Source: a virus
Length of the DNA stretch: 64,000 nucleotides
Strand: one strand, 5' to 3'
Virus record (IMG/VR): IMGVR_UViG_3300025106_000001
Span: 39,798 to 103,797 of that record
Below, in pieces: positions 31,647 to 39,508 of the stretch. Below the pieces are notes generated by a model that saw nothing but the letters and a program-made list of their open reading frames with translations, ran no database searches and was not told the origin of the DNA. A program made the position numbers and the translations under genes. Numbering within the stretch: the stretch's first letter is position 1; each line of letters starts with the position of its first letter.

Positions 31647-34073
31647 TTAGTTATCAAGATCTTCCCTATTGATTTTGAAGTGTGCCATAAGCTTCTTTCT
31701 TTCTTCAGAGTCATCTCCGTGTAATATTCTAAACTTAGTTAACTCTGCTTCCAAGTCTTCAAGAGTAAGTTTGATAAGTATTCTATTATTCGGGTCAAGA
31801 GTTGTTTCTCTTAGTTTAGCTGGGTCTAACTCACCAAGTCCCTTATACCTCATTTCTATCTCAGGTTGGAACTTTTCACATAATGTTAACAACTCACCGA
31901 TTGACATTAACCCTCTATCTTCGAACTCCTTACCTCTAACTTCATGAAGAATGTAATAAGCTTTATTCTGATTGACTTCTCTAATAAGAGTCTTCAAAGT
32001 GTTGACTCTTTTATTGAATATCTTATCAAGTATTATATTCTGATATCTACCTTCATATATACCTGACAATACATTGTCTTCATCAACTTTCAATTCAGGG
32101 AATTTCTTTCTAAGCTTTTTGAGGAAGTCGCTATCATCCATATGTATAGCTAAGAATTCAACTATCATAGGATGTACTGCGAAATGATTTGCTACTCTAT
32201 CTAATTCTTCAAGGTATTCTCTGTTATTTAACAAGAATTCCTTCATATCTTTTTCCTTGAATACAACCTTTGTTTCAGGATTAATAAGTCTGATGTTCTT
32301 TCTAACTCTTTCCTCAAAGACTTCAATGTACTCTTGTTTATTGAGTATGAAAGGTTTCTTATTATCCTTTATTTTATATAAAGGCGTAACTGCTTTATAC
32401 AGATAACCTTGTTTTACTATCTCAGGCATATGCACTAAGAAGAATGCACAAATAAGTGATGTAATTCTATTACCGTCAATATCTGCGTCAGTCATGATGA
32501 TAATCTTCTTATACTTCAACTTAGTTATGTCAAATCTTTCTCCTATGTTACAACCTAAGACTTTTGTTAATCCTCTAAACTCATCATTTAATAATACTTT
32601 GTCAAGCTTTAAGCTAAATGAGTTTAGGGGGACTCCCTTAAGGGCAAATAGTGCTTGAGTGTCATTATCGAATCTTCCTTGTCTAGCAGAGCCCATTGCT
32701 GAGTCTCCTTCTATCAAGAATAACTCTCTATACTCATTTCTACCCTTATTATTTGCAGGAGCAAAGTTCTTTAATTTATGCTCATCGAGTGAAGTTGTCT
32801 CACCTTTAATGACTGAGTTTCTAACCTTGTTGGCTTCTATTCTAGCCTTAGCATTAGTCTTTATCATATCAGTAAGCTTCTTCAGCTCTTTTGTATTCTT
32901 CTTAAAATATTCATCCAAAGCTCTATAAGACATATCTCTTAGAGGTTTGAAGAAATCGTTATTTGTTAACTTCTCTTTAGTCTGAGATGCAAACTGAGGT
33001 TGCATATTAGTGCTCAAGTATACTGTTAATACTAAACCTTGAGCTGCATCACCAAAGGTTATATCAATATTCTTAGCTTCCTTCTCAGACATCATATCTT
33101 TTGTCTGTTTAGTTAGGTATTGTAATATACCTGTTTTAACTGCATCTACATGCACACCATTCTCTACTGTGTTAATAAAATTACAGAATGAATCAGCAAC
33201 CATGTCTACACTACCAGAATTGAACGTAAATGCCACTTCTAGCCCAATAAAGCGTTCTACGTCTTTAAATGTCGAGTTTGGTGATTTCATAGCATCATCT
33301 AAATTAGATGGTGTTATTGTATTCACTCTCTCCATCATTTTCATTGTTCTCATAAAATGAATTGGGTCTATAAGCGGCTTTTTAGCCAACTTCTTGCAAT
33401 AGTCGTAAAGACCATTTTTATTTCTAAATTTCTTTTGGATTGTTGATTCTTTTCCTTTCTTAATCACATTAAAGTTTACCTTTATTTCAGGTGGTACTAA
33501 ACAAATAATTTTTTCAGTCCATGCCAATAACTCATCAGAGTCTATAGCACAATCTTCTCCTAGGAACATAGATGATGGTCTAAATGCGACCGTTGTTCCA
33601 TGTTTATCCCCAGATACTTTCTTTACAGTAAGAGGTTGAACTAGCTTTCCTAACTCAAATCTTACCTTGGCTCTTTCACCATATCTATATGAAATGATTT
33701 CAAACCAGTCTGAGAGAGCATTCATAGCGGTCATACCTACACCGTTTTCACCAGCAGAACCACCGCTTCCCTCTCTAGTAAATTTACTTCCAGCCTGTAA
33801 CTTTGTACAGACAAGTTCCATCTTTTCAAACTGAATTCCTCTACCATTATCGGTTACACTTATTGAGTTTTCAGTCTCATCAATTACAATATCAATCTCA
33901 TCTCCAGGTGAATTAGGGTTAATGCATTCATCAATACCATTATTGATGTTTTCATAAGCTAACTGTTTAGAACCCCTTCTACCTGAGTAGCTGATATACA
34001 TATTGGGTTTAGTCTGTATTTTCTCGATGTCATCCTCTTTATGCTCTATAACATCATCTACAAACTTTTCCAT
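31647..34073 (-). CDS. Type II topoisomerase subunit B (GyrB/ParE-like)
   Basis: 808 aa, longer than typical ParE. Order: GHKL ATPase domain with NNGIDECINP (Bergerat Glu/Asn), TDNGRGIQ and GENGVGMTAMNAL; transducer; TOPRIM domain with IEGDSAMGSARQGR and the metal triad MTDADIDGNRI; C-terminal RYKGLGELDPAKLRETTLDP, which contacts the A subunit. ATP binding drives strand passage by the A2B2 complex. The canonical GyrB YHKYRIGGS stretch is not visible, consistent with phage divergence. The B gene precedes A with its own terminator, and A has its own promoter, so the ratio may be set separately. Confidence 0.9.
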   Translation of the reverse strand: MEKFVDDVIEHKEDDIEKIQTKPNMYISYSGRRGSKQLAYENINNGIDECINPNSPGDEIDIVIDETENSISVTDNGRGIQFEKMELVCTKLQAGSKFTREGSGGSAGENGVGMTAMNALSDWFEIISYRYGERAKVRFELGKLVQPLTVKKVSGDKHGTTVAFRPSSMFLGEDCAIDSDELLAWTEKIICLVPPEIKVNFNVIKKGKESTIQKKFRNKNGLYDYCKKLAKKPLIDPIHFMRTMKMMERVNTITPSNLDDAMKSPNSTFKDVERFIGLEVAFTFNSGSVDMVADSFCNFINTVENGVHVDAVKTGILQYLTKQTKDMMSEKEAKNIDITFGDAAQGLVLTVYLSTNMQPQFASQTKEKLTNNDFFKPLRDMSYRALDEYFKKNTKELKKLTDMIKTNAKARIEANKVRNSVIKGETTSLDEHKLKNFAPANNKGRNEYRELFLIEGDSAMGSARQGRFDNDTQALFALKGVPLNSFSLKLDKVLLNDEFRGLTKVLGCNIGERFDITKLKYKKIIIMTDADIDGNRITSLICAFFLVHMPEIVKQGYLYKAVTPLYKIKDNKKPFILNKQEYIEVFEERVRKNIRLINPETKVVFKEKDMKEFLLNNREYLEELDRVANHFAVHPMIVEFLAIHMDDSDFLKKLRKKFPELKVDEDNVLSGIYEGRYQNIILDKIFNKRVNTLKTLIREVNQNKAYYILHEVRGKEFEDRGLMSIGELLTLCEKFQPEIEMRYKGLGELDPAKLRETTLDPNNRILIKLTLEDLEAELTKFRILHGDDSEERKKLMAHFKINREDLDN

Positions 34074-34171
34074 TATATCACCCCTTCTTAAATATACTCC
34101 AATATAATGTTTGTTAGTTTGTAATTTATTACGCCCTTACGTATTGGAATTTCTTTTGATACAAAAAATAA

Positions 34172-34190
34172 TTGTCTGTAAAACAGACAA
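34172..34190 (-). terminator. Second hairpin of tandem terminator
   Basis: TTGTCTGT stem with a three-base loop, then TTATTTTTTG on the minus strand. Confidence 0.7.
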
Positions 34191-34196
34191 AAATGA

Positions 34197-34228
34197 ATGT
34201 GTAAGATGGAGTACTCCATCTTACACAT
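34197..34228 (-). terminator. First hairpin of tandem terminator
   Basis: A perfect 32-base palindrome (ATGTGTAAGATGGAGT and complement) directly before the second hairpin. Two hairpins in a row suggest that efficient termination after the strongly expressed gene at 34261 matters. Confidence 0.75.
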
Positions 34229-34260
34229 CCGCTACCTAAAAAGACTGATGCAGCTTTCTA

Positions 34261-34740
34261 CTATTTATTTTTCTTTCCGCCACCAATGAAGCTTAATGAG
34301 GATGCACCGTAGCTACCGAAGCTATCATGATCTTTGTACTTGTCACCCCTGTTCTTCTTCTTGTTCTTGCCGTATAGGTTAACGATTCTCTCATAGAGCT
34401 CGCCAACTTCCTGCATGTTGAAGTCAAGTTCGCCAAGTAATCTTACAAGCTTAGCATCGTCCTCAGGATCAGAGAAACATCTGATTTGCTGAATAGCATT
34501 GTGCATTGTTTCGATTGCGTCCTCAATGTTACTTCTGCTGATGGAGTTCATGTTGAACTGCTCTTCACAGTATTTACATTCATAATCACCCTTTTCGTTA
34601 ACTGGGTGAATCTTGAGCTTGCCTTTTTCATTTTGGTGAGCACACTCAATTATCGCCTTTCTTCTTTCCTTTTCAGCCTCTTTCTGAAGCTCCTTAATAC
34701 GAGCGATTTTCTCAACGAATTTTCTTTTTCCTTTAGCCAT
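34261..34740 (-). CDS. Abundant-type early protein with a zinc-binding centre, 159 aa
   Basis: Basic helical N-terminus (MAKGKRKFVEKIARIKELQKE), then CAHQNEKGKLKIH and CKYCEEQF forming a Cys/His metal site (about residues 33-60), a helical segment, and a low-complexity glycine-serine-lysine tail. No family recognised. It has two tandem TATATTAT motifs, the fused promoter-ribosome leader shared with two other genes, and a double terminator, so it is probably among the most expressed early genes. A nucleic-acid-binding protein is the likeliest class. Confidence 0.75.
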   Translation of the reverse strand: MAKGKRKFVEKIARIKELQKEAEKERRKAIIECAHQNEKGKLKIHPVNEKGDYECKYCEEQFNMNSISRSNIEDAIETMHNAIQQIRCFSDPEDDAKLVRLLGELDFNMQEVGELYERIVNLYGKNKKKNRGDKYKDHDSFGSYGASSLSFIGGGKKNK

Positions 34741-34756
34741 GATTGTTTACCTCCTA

Positions 34757-34764
34757 ATAATATA
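34757..34764 (-). promoter_or_regulatory. TATATTAT promoter fused to ribosome site
   Basis: Inside AATAATTATATTATTAGG; the stretch of 29 bases around it matches the leader of 19133-19996. Confidence 0.55.
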
Positions 34765-34802
34765 ATTATTTTTTTGATTATTTATTTACTGATTACAGCA
34801 TA

Positions 34803-34810
34803 ATAATATA
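34803..34810 (-). promoter_or_regulatory. Second TATATTAT promoter for 34261-34740
   Basis: Another octamer 39 bases further upstream (AGTTATATATTATTATG). Confidence 0.45.
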
Positions 34811-34877
34811 TAACTGAAATATCAGTTAAATTTCTTAATTAACTGTTATCCCAATTATAATTTATAATTTATTTGGT

Positions 34878-35192
34878 CTAATCCTTTTTTGTCAACTCAT
34901 CCACCGTAAATAATTTGTCTACGATAAATATACTACCAGCATTTGAAACCTTCTCTGACAATATAGCCTGATAAGCTTTCATGCAATAATAGATAACATC
35001 CTCAAATTCTTTAACGATAGTATATCGGACCCAATCAATTGTTTCTGATTTATTAAACTTTAAATCATTGAGTCTATCTACTACATTCTTTACTATAGGG
35101 TCTCCATGATTATATCTGTCTAATAGTTCTTGTTTCCTAGGGTCTCTATCAAATTCTGTTACAGGCATATTTGAATCTTTCAAACCAAACAC
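34878..35192 (-). CDS. Hypothetical protein, 104 aa
   Basis: GTG start at 35192 supported by AAAGGAGGTGGGGTA. Mostly helical: DPRKQELLDRYNHGDP, then VKEFEDVIYYCMKAYQAIL. No family recognised. Third gene of the 35727 unit, after a hairpin. Confidence 0.6.
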   Translation of the reverse strand: MFGLKDSNMPVTEFDRDPRKQELLDRYNHGDPIVKNVVDRLNDLKFNKSETIDWVRYTIVKEFEDVIYYCMKAYQAILSEKVSNAGSIFIVDKLFTVDELTKKD

Positions 35193-35220
35193 TACCCCAC
35201 CTCCTTTATATAGATTAAAA

Positions 35221-35259
35221 ATATGTATATAGTAGAATAAAATCCTACTATATACATAT
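35221..35259 (-). terminator. Intrinsic terminator after 35265-35543
   Basis: A 15-pair, very AT-rich stem ATATGTATATAGTAG, then TTTTTAATC on the minus strand. Confidence 0.7.
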
Positions 35260-35264
35260 TCTTT

Positions 35265-35543
35265 TTACATGCTTATAAATCTTGTATCTATGTGGTCTAT
35301 GGTAGCAACATCATCGACTCCTATTACAGTCTGGATATCACTAACTGCTTTAAACACTTTAAACGTGTTTCCATAACCATCCTTTTCCACAAATACTAAA
35401 ACTTCAGTATCAGGAATGAGATATTTAGCAAGACTGAAATCTTTCTCAAATAGTCTTCTTCCACTATTGTCAAATACAAATCCTGCTATTTTATTCTCTC
35501 CTCCAAGGTAAGCAATAATTTGTTGCAATTTTTCTAAATCCAT
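35265..35543 (-). CDS. Hypothetical protein, 92 aa
   Basis: Begins MDLEKLQQIIAYLGG after AAAGGAGGGTGGGTTAA. Looks like a small alpha/beta domain with a beta hairpin (KIAGFVFDNSGRRLFEKDF). Unknown function. Second gene of a three-gene unit. Confidence 0.65.
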   Translation of the reverse strand: MDLEKLQQIIAYLGGENKIAGFVFDNSGRRLFEKDFSLAKYLIPDTEVLVFVEKDGYGNTFKVFKAVSDIQTVIGVDDVATIDHIDTRFISM

Positions 35544-35565
35544 TTAACCCACCCTCCTTTTATAT

Positions 35566-35727
35566 TTATTTTTTCTTCTTCTTTTTCTTCCTTTTACCAG
35601 GACCATGGTAAAGACCAAATTGGTCTTTTATTCGTTGCATTTTTTCTTCTGGCGTTTCTGTCGCCAATTGTATGTTCCTTTGAGTCAAAGGTTTCATAAG
35701 GTCTGCTAAAACCTTTGGTGGTTCCAT
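35566..35727 (-). CDS. Small basic protein with lysine tail, 53 aa
   Basis: Starts MEPPKVLADLMKPLTQRN and ends GKRKKKKKK, a tail of consecutive lysines. AAGAAGGGATGGG serves as the ribosome site. The tail should bind nucleic acid or acidic partners. Both an early and a late promoter motif lie upstream. Confidence 0.65.
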   Translation of the reverse strand: MEPPKVLADLMKPLTQRNIQLATETPEEKMQRIKDQFGLYHGPGKRKKKKKKK

Positions 35728-35744
35728 ATAAACCCATCCCTTCT

Positions 35745-35756
35745 TATAAATTTGTT
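35745..35756 (-). promoter_or_regulatory. AACA-N6-TA late-class promoter for 35566-35727
   Basis: AACAAATTTATA on the minus strand, 18 bases before the start and 14 bases downstream of a TATATTAT. Confidence 0.4.
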
Positions 35757-35769
35757 CTGATACCTACAT

Positions 35770-35777
35770 ATAATATA
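35770..35777 (-). promoter_or_regulatory. TATATTAT-class promoter for 35566-35727
   Basis: Octamer in GATTATATATTATATG, 43 bases before the start. Confidence 0.5.
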
Positions 35778-35834
35778 TAATCTAAATTATTTTTTCTGTA
35801 TTTAGGAAAACCGTAAAGTAGTCCAACACAGATA

Positions 35835-35842
35835 TATATTAT
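35835..35842 (+). promoter_or_regulatory. TATATTAT-class promoter of candidate RNA B
   Basis: Octamer followed by AATTGTGTATACACATAA, including the palindrome GTGTATACAC. No gene follows on this strand. Confidence 0.5.
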
Positions 35843-35847
35843 AATTG

Positions 35848-35962
35848 TGTATACACATAAATGATAATTGAGACACTAAAAAATATAGTCTAATTATCAA
35901 TTACCCTAAGGAAGAGGGAGGTTATATCTGGATAGATAGACCTCCCGCATATTATTTTTTTT
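35848..35962 (+). ncRNA. Candidate structured small RNA B
   Basis: About 115 bases, convergent with the helicase gene at 35961. Hairpin 1: TGATAATT-G-AGAC (35862-35874) pairs with GTCTAATTATCA (35888-35899), twelve pairs with one bulged G. Hairpin 2: GGGAGGT (35916-35922) with ACCTCCC (35940-35946), then TTTTTTTT, a textbook terminator. No frame with a ribosome site is present. The layout (promoter octamer, hairpin, GC-rich terminator, abutting a convergent stop codon) is the same as candidate A at 25283. An alternative is that hairpin 2 only serves as a terminator against plus-strand read-through. Confidence 0.45.
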
Positions 35963-37133
35963 ATACAGCTACTACTAATCCTTTAACAGCCCTAGTTATG
36001 GCTGTGTACAACCATTTCCTATAGTAATCTCTGTCACCTATTCTTTCGTCATATATCATTACTTTATCATACTGCGAACCTTGTGCTAAGTGTGCAGTAA
36101 TGGCATATGCAAATTCAAACTTATTATAGTAACTTCTCTTGCCTCGTTTTTTTTCCTCATAAGTCTGGAATAAGTATTCATAGTCCATTGGTATCTTCTC
36201 AAAGTAGTCATCTTCCATAAACTCTGGTCTGAAATCTATGCAAATAGACTTCTTATTATAGGTATCAAGATAGATACCCTCCATATAACCTATTAAACCG
36301 TTTATGAGGAATATATCCCCTCCAACAGATAGGTTCCAGTTATTCTGTCTACATATAAGTTTTTCTCCCATAACTGGTATGTCAGATTTAATTCCTTTAA
36401 TTTGTCGTCTTACATAGTTATTGATATCTTCTCTTGTTTTATTTTTTCCACAGATAACTATATCAGACTTAATTAATAAATTATCATTGATAACTTCCTT
36501 ATCAATAACAAAACACATAGGTCCATATTTACCTATGTTTAGATATTCTCCTCTTATAGCTCTCTGACTTAAATGTACTATTGGGTCATTTTCCATCTGT
36601 CTCATAACTTGAGTAAGTACACTATCAGGTTTTTGTAAGAAATAAGAGTCTCCGAATACAGGGGGTAGCTGGTTTAGGTCTCCTAGTACAATTATTGGCA
36701 AATTAAAGCTAAGTATATCCTCAGCTATCTGTTTATTTACCATAGAACCCTCATCAATAACTAACGCCTGTATATCATCATCTATCTTATCCTTCTTCTG
36801 AAAAACAGTTGTTGTTACAACCCTATTATTTTTCTTTATAGGATTTCCTTCATTATCTAGTTTAGGAACTTCAACTAATCTATAAATAGTGCTATGTATA
36901 GTCTTAGCAAAATTTCCTTTTCTAGCAAGTGCCATTGTTGCCTTGCCAACATAAGCCATAAATAATACTTTTTTAGGGTCTATCCCTATTCGCTCAATTA
37001 GATAATAAACCAATGTAGTCTTACCAGAACCAGCAGGTCCTGATATCTCAAAGGTTTGTTTATCTCTACTATGCCACCATTTAACTAATCTATCAACTGT
37101 ATCGGTTTGTTGCGAATTTAATTCTATTCCCAT
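35961..37133 (-). CDS. RecD/Dda-like SF1 DNA helicase
   Basis: 390 aa, compact. Walker A GPAGSGKTT (residues 32-40), motif II LVIDEGSMV, motif III VLGDLNQLPPV, motif IV near TQVMRQ, motif V AYAITAHLAQGSQYDKVMI and motif VI YTAITRA at the very end. This is the motif set of RecD2 and T4 Dda, 5'-3' helicases that restart replication or remodel recombination intermediates. Preceded by AGAGGTGATGAAGA. No exact TATATTAT on the minus strand was seen upstream. Confidence 0.85.
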   Translation of the reverse strand: MGIELNSQQTDTVDRLVKWWHSRDKQTFEISGPAGSGKTTLVYYLIERIGIDPKKVLFMAYVGKATMALARKGNFAKTIHSTIYRLVEVPKLDNEGNPIKKNNRVVTTTVFQKKDKIDDDIQALVIDEGSMVNKQIAEDILSFNLPIIVLGDLNQLPPVFGDSYFLQKPDSVLTQVMRQMENDPIVHLSQRAIRGEYLNIGKYGPMCFVIDKEVINDNLLIKSDIVICGKNKTREDINNYVRRQIKGIKSDIPVMGEKLICRQNNWNLSVGGDIFLINGLIGYMEGIYLDTYNKKSICIDFRPEFMEDDYFEKIPMDYEYLFQTYEEKKRGKRSYYNKFEFAYAITAHLAQGSQYDKVMIYDERIGDRDYYRKWLYTAITRAVKGLVVAV

Positions 37134-37171
37134 TCTTCATCACCTCTAATCAACAAACGCCGATTTATTTG

Positions 37172-37179
37172 TATATTAT
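37172..37179 (+). promoter_or_regulatory. TATATTAT-class promoter for 37247-37852
   Basis: TTGTATATTATTTAAATG, 67 bases before the start of the plus-strand cluster. Confidence 0.4.
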
Positions 37180-37246
37180 TTAAATGTATTAAAGATAGTA
37201 AAAATCAAATAAACTAAAAAAATATGACAAAGGGAGATGTGGAAAC

Positions 37247-37852
37247 ATGTTTAATGAAAAAGCAAAGATGAATGGAACAGAACCAACAATTGGGTTTATA
37301 GGTATTGATTTAAAATCAAACCCCCAAGACAAATTCGGAGAAATATTAAGAAAACTTTCTGGAATGGAAAAAGATATTGATATCGAAGCAGTAAATAAAG
37401 CTGCTAGAAAAATTGATTCAGATATAATGGAATTGCTATTCCCAACCAATGTGTTGGACATATATGAACAAACTAAGCCAACTGGACTTGATCCAATATT
37501 TGATTTCAAACTATTAGATGCTGGACCAATATTTCAGTTAACATACCTCAGAAGTAATATTCTATATGGTGATTCTTTAGATGTAAAGAATGTCCTTACC
37601 TTATGTAAGACAAAGGTTGATAATGTATTAATGTGTTCAATAATTGATATTCTACTTGAGAAAGAAATTTACTTACATTCCGTGATAGTAGAAGATTTAA
37701 CTCTAGCATCATGGCATTTGGAGATAAGTAAACACGCAATTTCCATTAATGGATTTTCAGTTTCAAAACCTCAACATTTATTTATATTGATGGGTCATCT
37801 TGATAAAGCTAAATTAAGAGCTGAAAAGATTTGCATCAAGATTAATCTGTAG
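37247..37852 (+). CDS. Hypothetical protein, 201 aa
   Basis: Follows AAGGGAGATGTGGAAAC. N-terminal helical region, then FDFKLLDAGPIFQLTYLRSN and several beta-like strands. No family recognised. First gene of a plus-strand run that includes two possible baseplate proteins. Confidence 0.65.
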   Translation: MFNEKAKMNGTEPTIGFIGIDLKSNPQDKFGEILRKLSGMEKDIDIEAVNKAARKIDSDIMELLFPTNVLDIYEQTKPTGLDPIFDFKLLDAGPIFQLTYLRSNILYGDSLDVKNVLTLCKTKVDNVLMCSIIDILLEKEIYLHSVIVEDLTLASWHLEISKHAISINGFSVSKPQHLFILMGHLDKAKLRAEKICIKINL

Positions 37853-37863
37853 GAGGGATAACA

Positions 37864-38151
37864 ATGGAAGCCGAAAAGAAAAAGGCTATTATCAAATTTG
37901 ATGATGAATACAAATCGAAGTATGACCAACCTTCATTTCGTGAGTTGACACCTAATGAGAGATTTACAGAGGCTTTAAAAGAAGCAGGTATGGACGTAAA
38001 ATATGAAGATGTAACACCTGAAGATATTGAAAAATTCAAATTATTCTGTGAGGAAAAATTTGGTGTTGATTCTCATGAATTTAGGATTGAGTTTTATGGA
38101 TCTTATATGATACATCCCGTATTGATTTTATGGTTTGTTGTCGCTTGTTAA
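37864..38151 (+). CDS. Hypothetical protein, 95 aa
   Basis: Starts after AGGAGGGATAACA, eleven bases behind the previous gene. Charged helical body; the last 15 residues (MIHPVLILWFVVAC) are hydrophobic and might anchor it in a membrane. Unknown. Confidence 0.6.
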   Translation: MEAEKKKAIIKFDDEYKSKYDQPSFRELTPNERFTEALKEAGMDVKYEDVTPEDIEKFKLFCEEKFGVDSHEFRIEFYGSYMIHPVLILWFVVAC

Positions 38152-38180
38152 GAAGAGGGTTACACCTCTTCTTATTTTTT
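38150..38180 (+). terminator. Intrinsic terminator
   Basis: Nine-pair stem AAGAAGAGG then seven Ts, overlapping the stop of the gene before it. Confidence 0.8.
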
Positions 38181-38223
38181 TCTACATTAATATAAGGAAA
38201 TATATTAGAAAGAGGTGATTAAG

Positions 38224-38592
38224 ATGATTATGGATTGTCTGGAAGAATATGATATAAATCAAATGGAGTATTGTTTTTTGATTGGAAATCATAGTCACGG
38301 TAGCGGTTCATTTAAGATGAATGTCCCAAAAATTATGCCATTAATAGGCAAGGGTAACCCCTCGACTAACAATGTCGTGTTCAATAGCAATATATTCTTG
38401 AACGACGAAGAGTGCAAACCTTCACCAACTAATTCAGTTACCACACAAAACTGGATAACCATACCTAGGTTTGCTAATACGGATTTACAATTTAAAGCTG
38501 ATATAAACGGCATCATACATTCAGGTGCTAGATTTATTTGTTGTTTTATGGATAGAAACATTAGGGCTGTATATATTACAGATAACGTTTAG
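38224..38592 (+). CDS. Possible baseplate-type OB-fold protein, 122 aa
   Basis: ATG at 38224 after AAAGAGGTGATTAAG. The pattern (HGSGSFKMNVPKIMPLIGKG, then SNIFLNDEECKPSPTNSVTTQNWITIPRF, ending AVYITDNV) resembles, from memory, small OB-fold tail or baseplate proteins of large phages in which a strand 'G.f.v.iPkimP' precedes a conserved 'N..CKPSp' segment. It lies directly before a gp53-like gene, which strengthens the idea. No late-class promoter with exact match was found, only a TACA-N6-TA variant. Confidence 0.5.
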   Translation: MIMDCLEEYDINQMEYCFLIGNHSHGSGSFKMNVPKIMPLIGKGNPSTNNVVFNSNIFLNDEECKPSPTNSVTTQNWITIPRFANTDLQFKADINGIIHSGARFICCFMDRNIRAVYITDNV

Positions 38593-38603
38593 GAGGTGAA
38601 AAA

Positions 38604-39032
38604 ATGTTAACAATAACAAAGTGTAATACTATTCAAGACCTCATTGAGTTTGGTAAAACTCAAGACATATCCCATGCTAAGCTACACTTAAAAAGTTCTT
38701 TTATTGATAATAACAATACTAGAATAATCGTTAATTATACATCGTTGTTAGATAAATATCATGACCATCTTAGAAAGATAATATCAACTGTTACTTTATC
38801 AGAAGAGGAGTTCGCTAAATATAAATTTCAACCAAAAAGATTAAGTTTTGAAATTTATGGGACAACTGAGTTATGGTCTATGATTCTTAGAATAAATAAT
38901 CTGACAAGTGCGTCTCAGTTTACTATGAAAACATTAAAATTGTTCACAATGGACATATTTGATGTAATCAATGAAATACTTATTTTAGAGGATGATGCTC
39001 TAAAACTCAATAATAGAGAGGCTGGACTATAA
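38604..39032 (+). CDS. Possible baseplate wedge (gp53-like) protein, 142 aa
   Basis: The core RLSFEIYGTTELWSMILRINN (about residues 78-98) fits the 'dy.lYGd.eLwwiIL..N' pattern of T4 gp53-type baseplate proteins and LysM-linked tail proteins. The following helix DIFDVINEILI also fits. Eleven bases after the OB-fold candidate, with AGGAGGTGAAAAA as ribosome site. The match is by eye; the protein could equally be another small tail component. Confidence 0.5.
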   Translation: MLTITKCNTIQDLIEFGKTQDISHAKLHLKSSFIDNNNTRIIVNYTSLLDKYHDHLRKIISTVTLSEEEFAKYKFQPKRLSFEIYGTTELWSMILRINNLTSASQFTMKTLKLFTMDIFDVINEILILEDDALKLNNREAGL

Positions 39033-39056
39033 TCGTATATTCAAATCCAGAAAATA

Positions 39057-39064
39057 TATATTAT
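39057..39064 (+). promoter_or_regulatory. TATATTAT-class promoter overlapping an inverted repeat
   Basis: Octamer whose last three bases begin the inverted repeat at 39062-39103. Could drive the gene at 39182, leaving a leader with a hairpin and an internal terminator. Confidence 0.45.
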
Positions 39065-39103
39065 AATAATAGATGACGTTAAGGTACGGCATCTATTATT
39101 ATA
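39062..39103. repeat. Inverted repeat with 14-base loop
   Basis: Arms TATAATAATAGATG and its exact complement, loop ACGTTAAGGTACGG. It overlaps the promoter octamer, so it is either a DNA-level site or the terminator of the gene ending at 39032. Confidence 0.65.
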
Positions 39104-39118
39104 TTCTATTGGAAAAAT

Positions 39119-39149
39119 TATAAGTTTATCTTTTGGACTTATATTTTTT
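39119..39149 (+). terminator. Possible terminator or attenuator before 39182
   Basis: Seven-pair stem TATAAGT with an eleven-base loop, then six Ts. It lies between a promoter octamer and the next gene, as an attenuator would. Confidence 0.5.
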
Positions 39150-39181
39150 ATGTTCCGACAAAGGTTTTAGGGGGTATGAGT

Positions 39182-39472
39182 ATGGAGAGTATAATTAAGA
39201 CTGTAAATGGAGAAGACCTAACTATTGCTGAAAGGGTTAAATTATCAGTGTATTATCATGTTATATATGAATTCTTTAATGAGGATTTTGAGTTCAGTTT
39301 AATACGACAGAATATAGTGTCATTGGATATACTTAAACATATAATAAGTTGTAATACATATAAACGAGATATTCCGAGCTCATTTTTCAATATGATACGA
39401 ACAACCCCTCATCTTCATGGGTATTGGACGAAGATAGAGGTTAAGAATAGGTCAATAAGCCAAAAAAATTAA
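39182..39472 (+). CDS. Hypothetical protein, 96 aa
   Basis: ATG at 39182 is eight bases after AGGGGG; the ATG two codons earlier is too close. Helical, with IIKTVNGEDLTIAERVKLSVYYH. Unknown function; its expression may be controlled by the hairpins upstream. Confidence 0.6.
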   Translation: MESIIKTVNGEDLTIAERVKLSVYYHVIYEFFNEDFEFSLIRQNIVSLDILKHIISCNTYKRDIPSSFFNMIRTTPHLHGYWTKIEVKNRSISQKN

Positions 39473-39503
39473 GGGTAGCATAAGCTACCCCGATTTTATT
39501 TTT
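39473..39503 (+). terminator. Intrinsic terminator
   Basis: GGGTAGC-ATAA-GCTACCC followed by CGATTTTATTTTTTT. It also faces the end of the convergent operon. Confidence 0.8.
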
Positions 39504-39508
39504 TTATA

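Noticed and set aside
37189-37509. A 106-codon minus-strand frame opposite the gene at 37247.
   Set aside because: No ribosome site; the plus-strand frame has a ribosome site and operon context.
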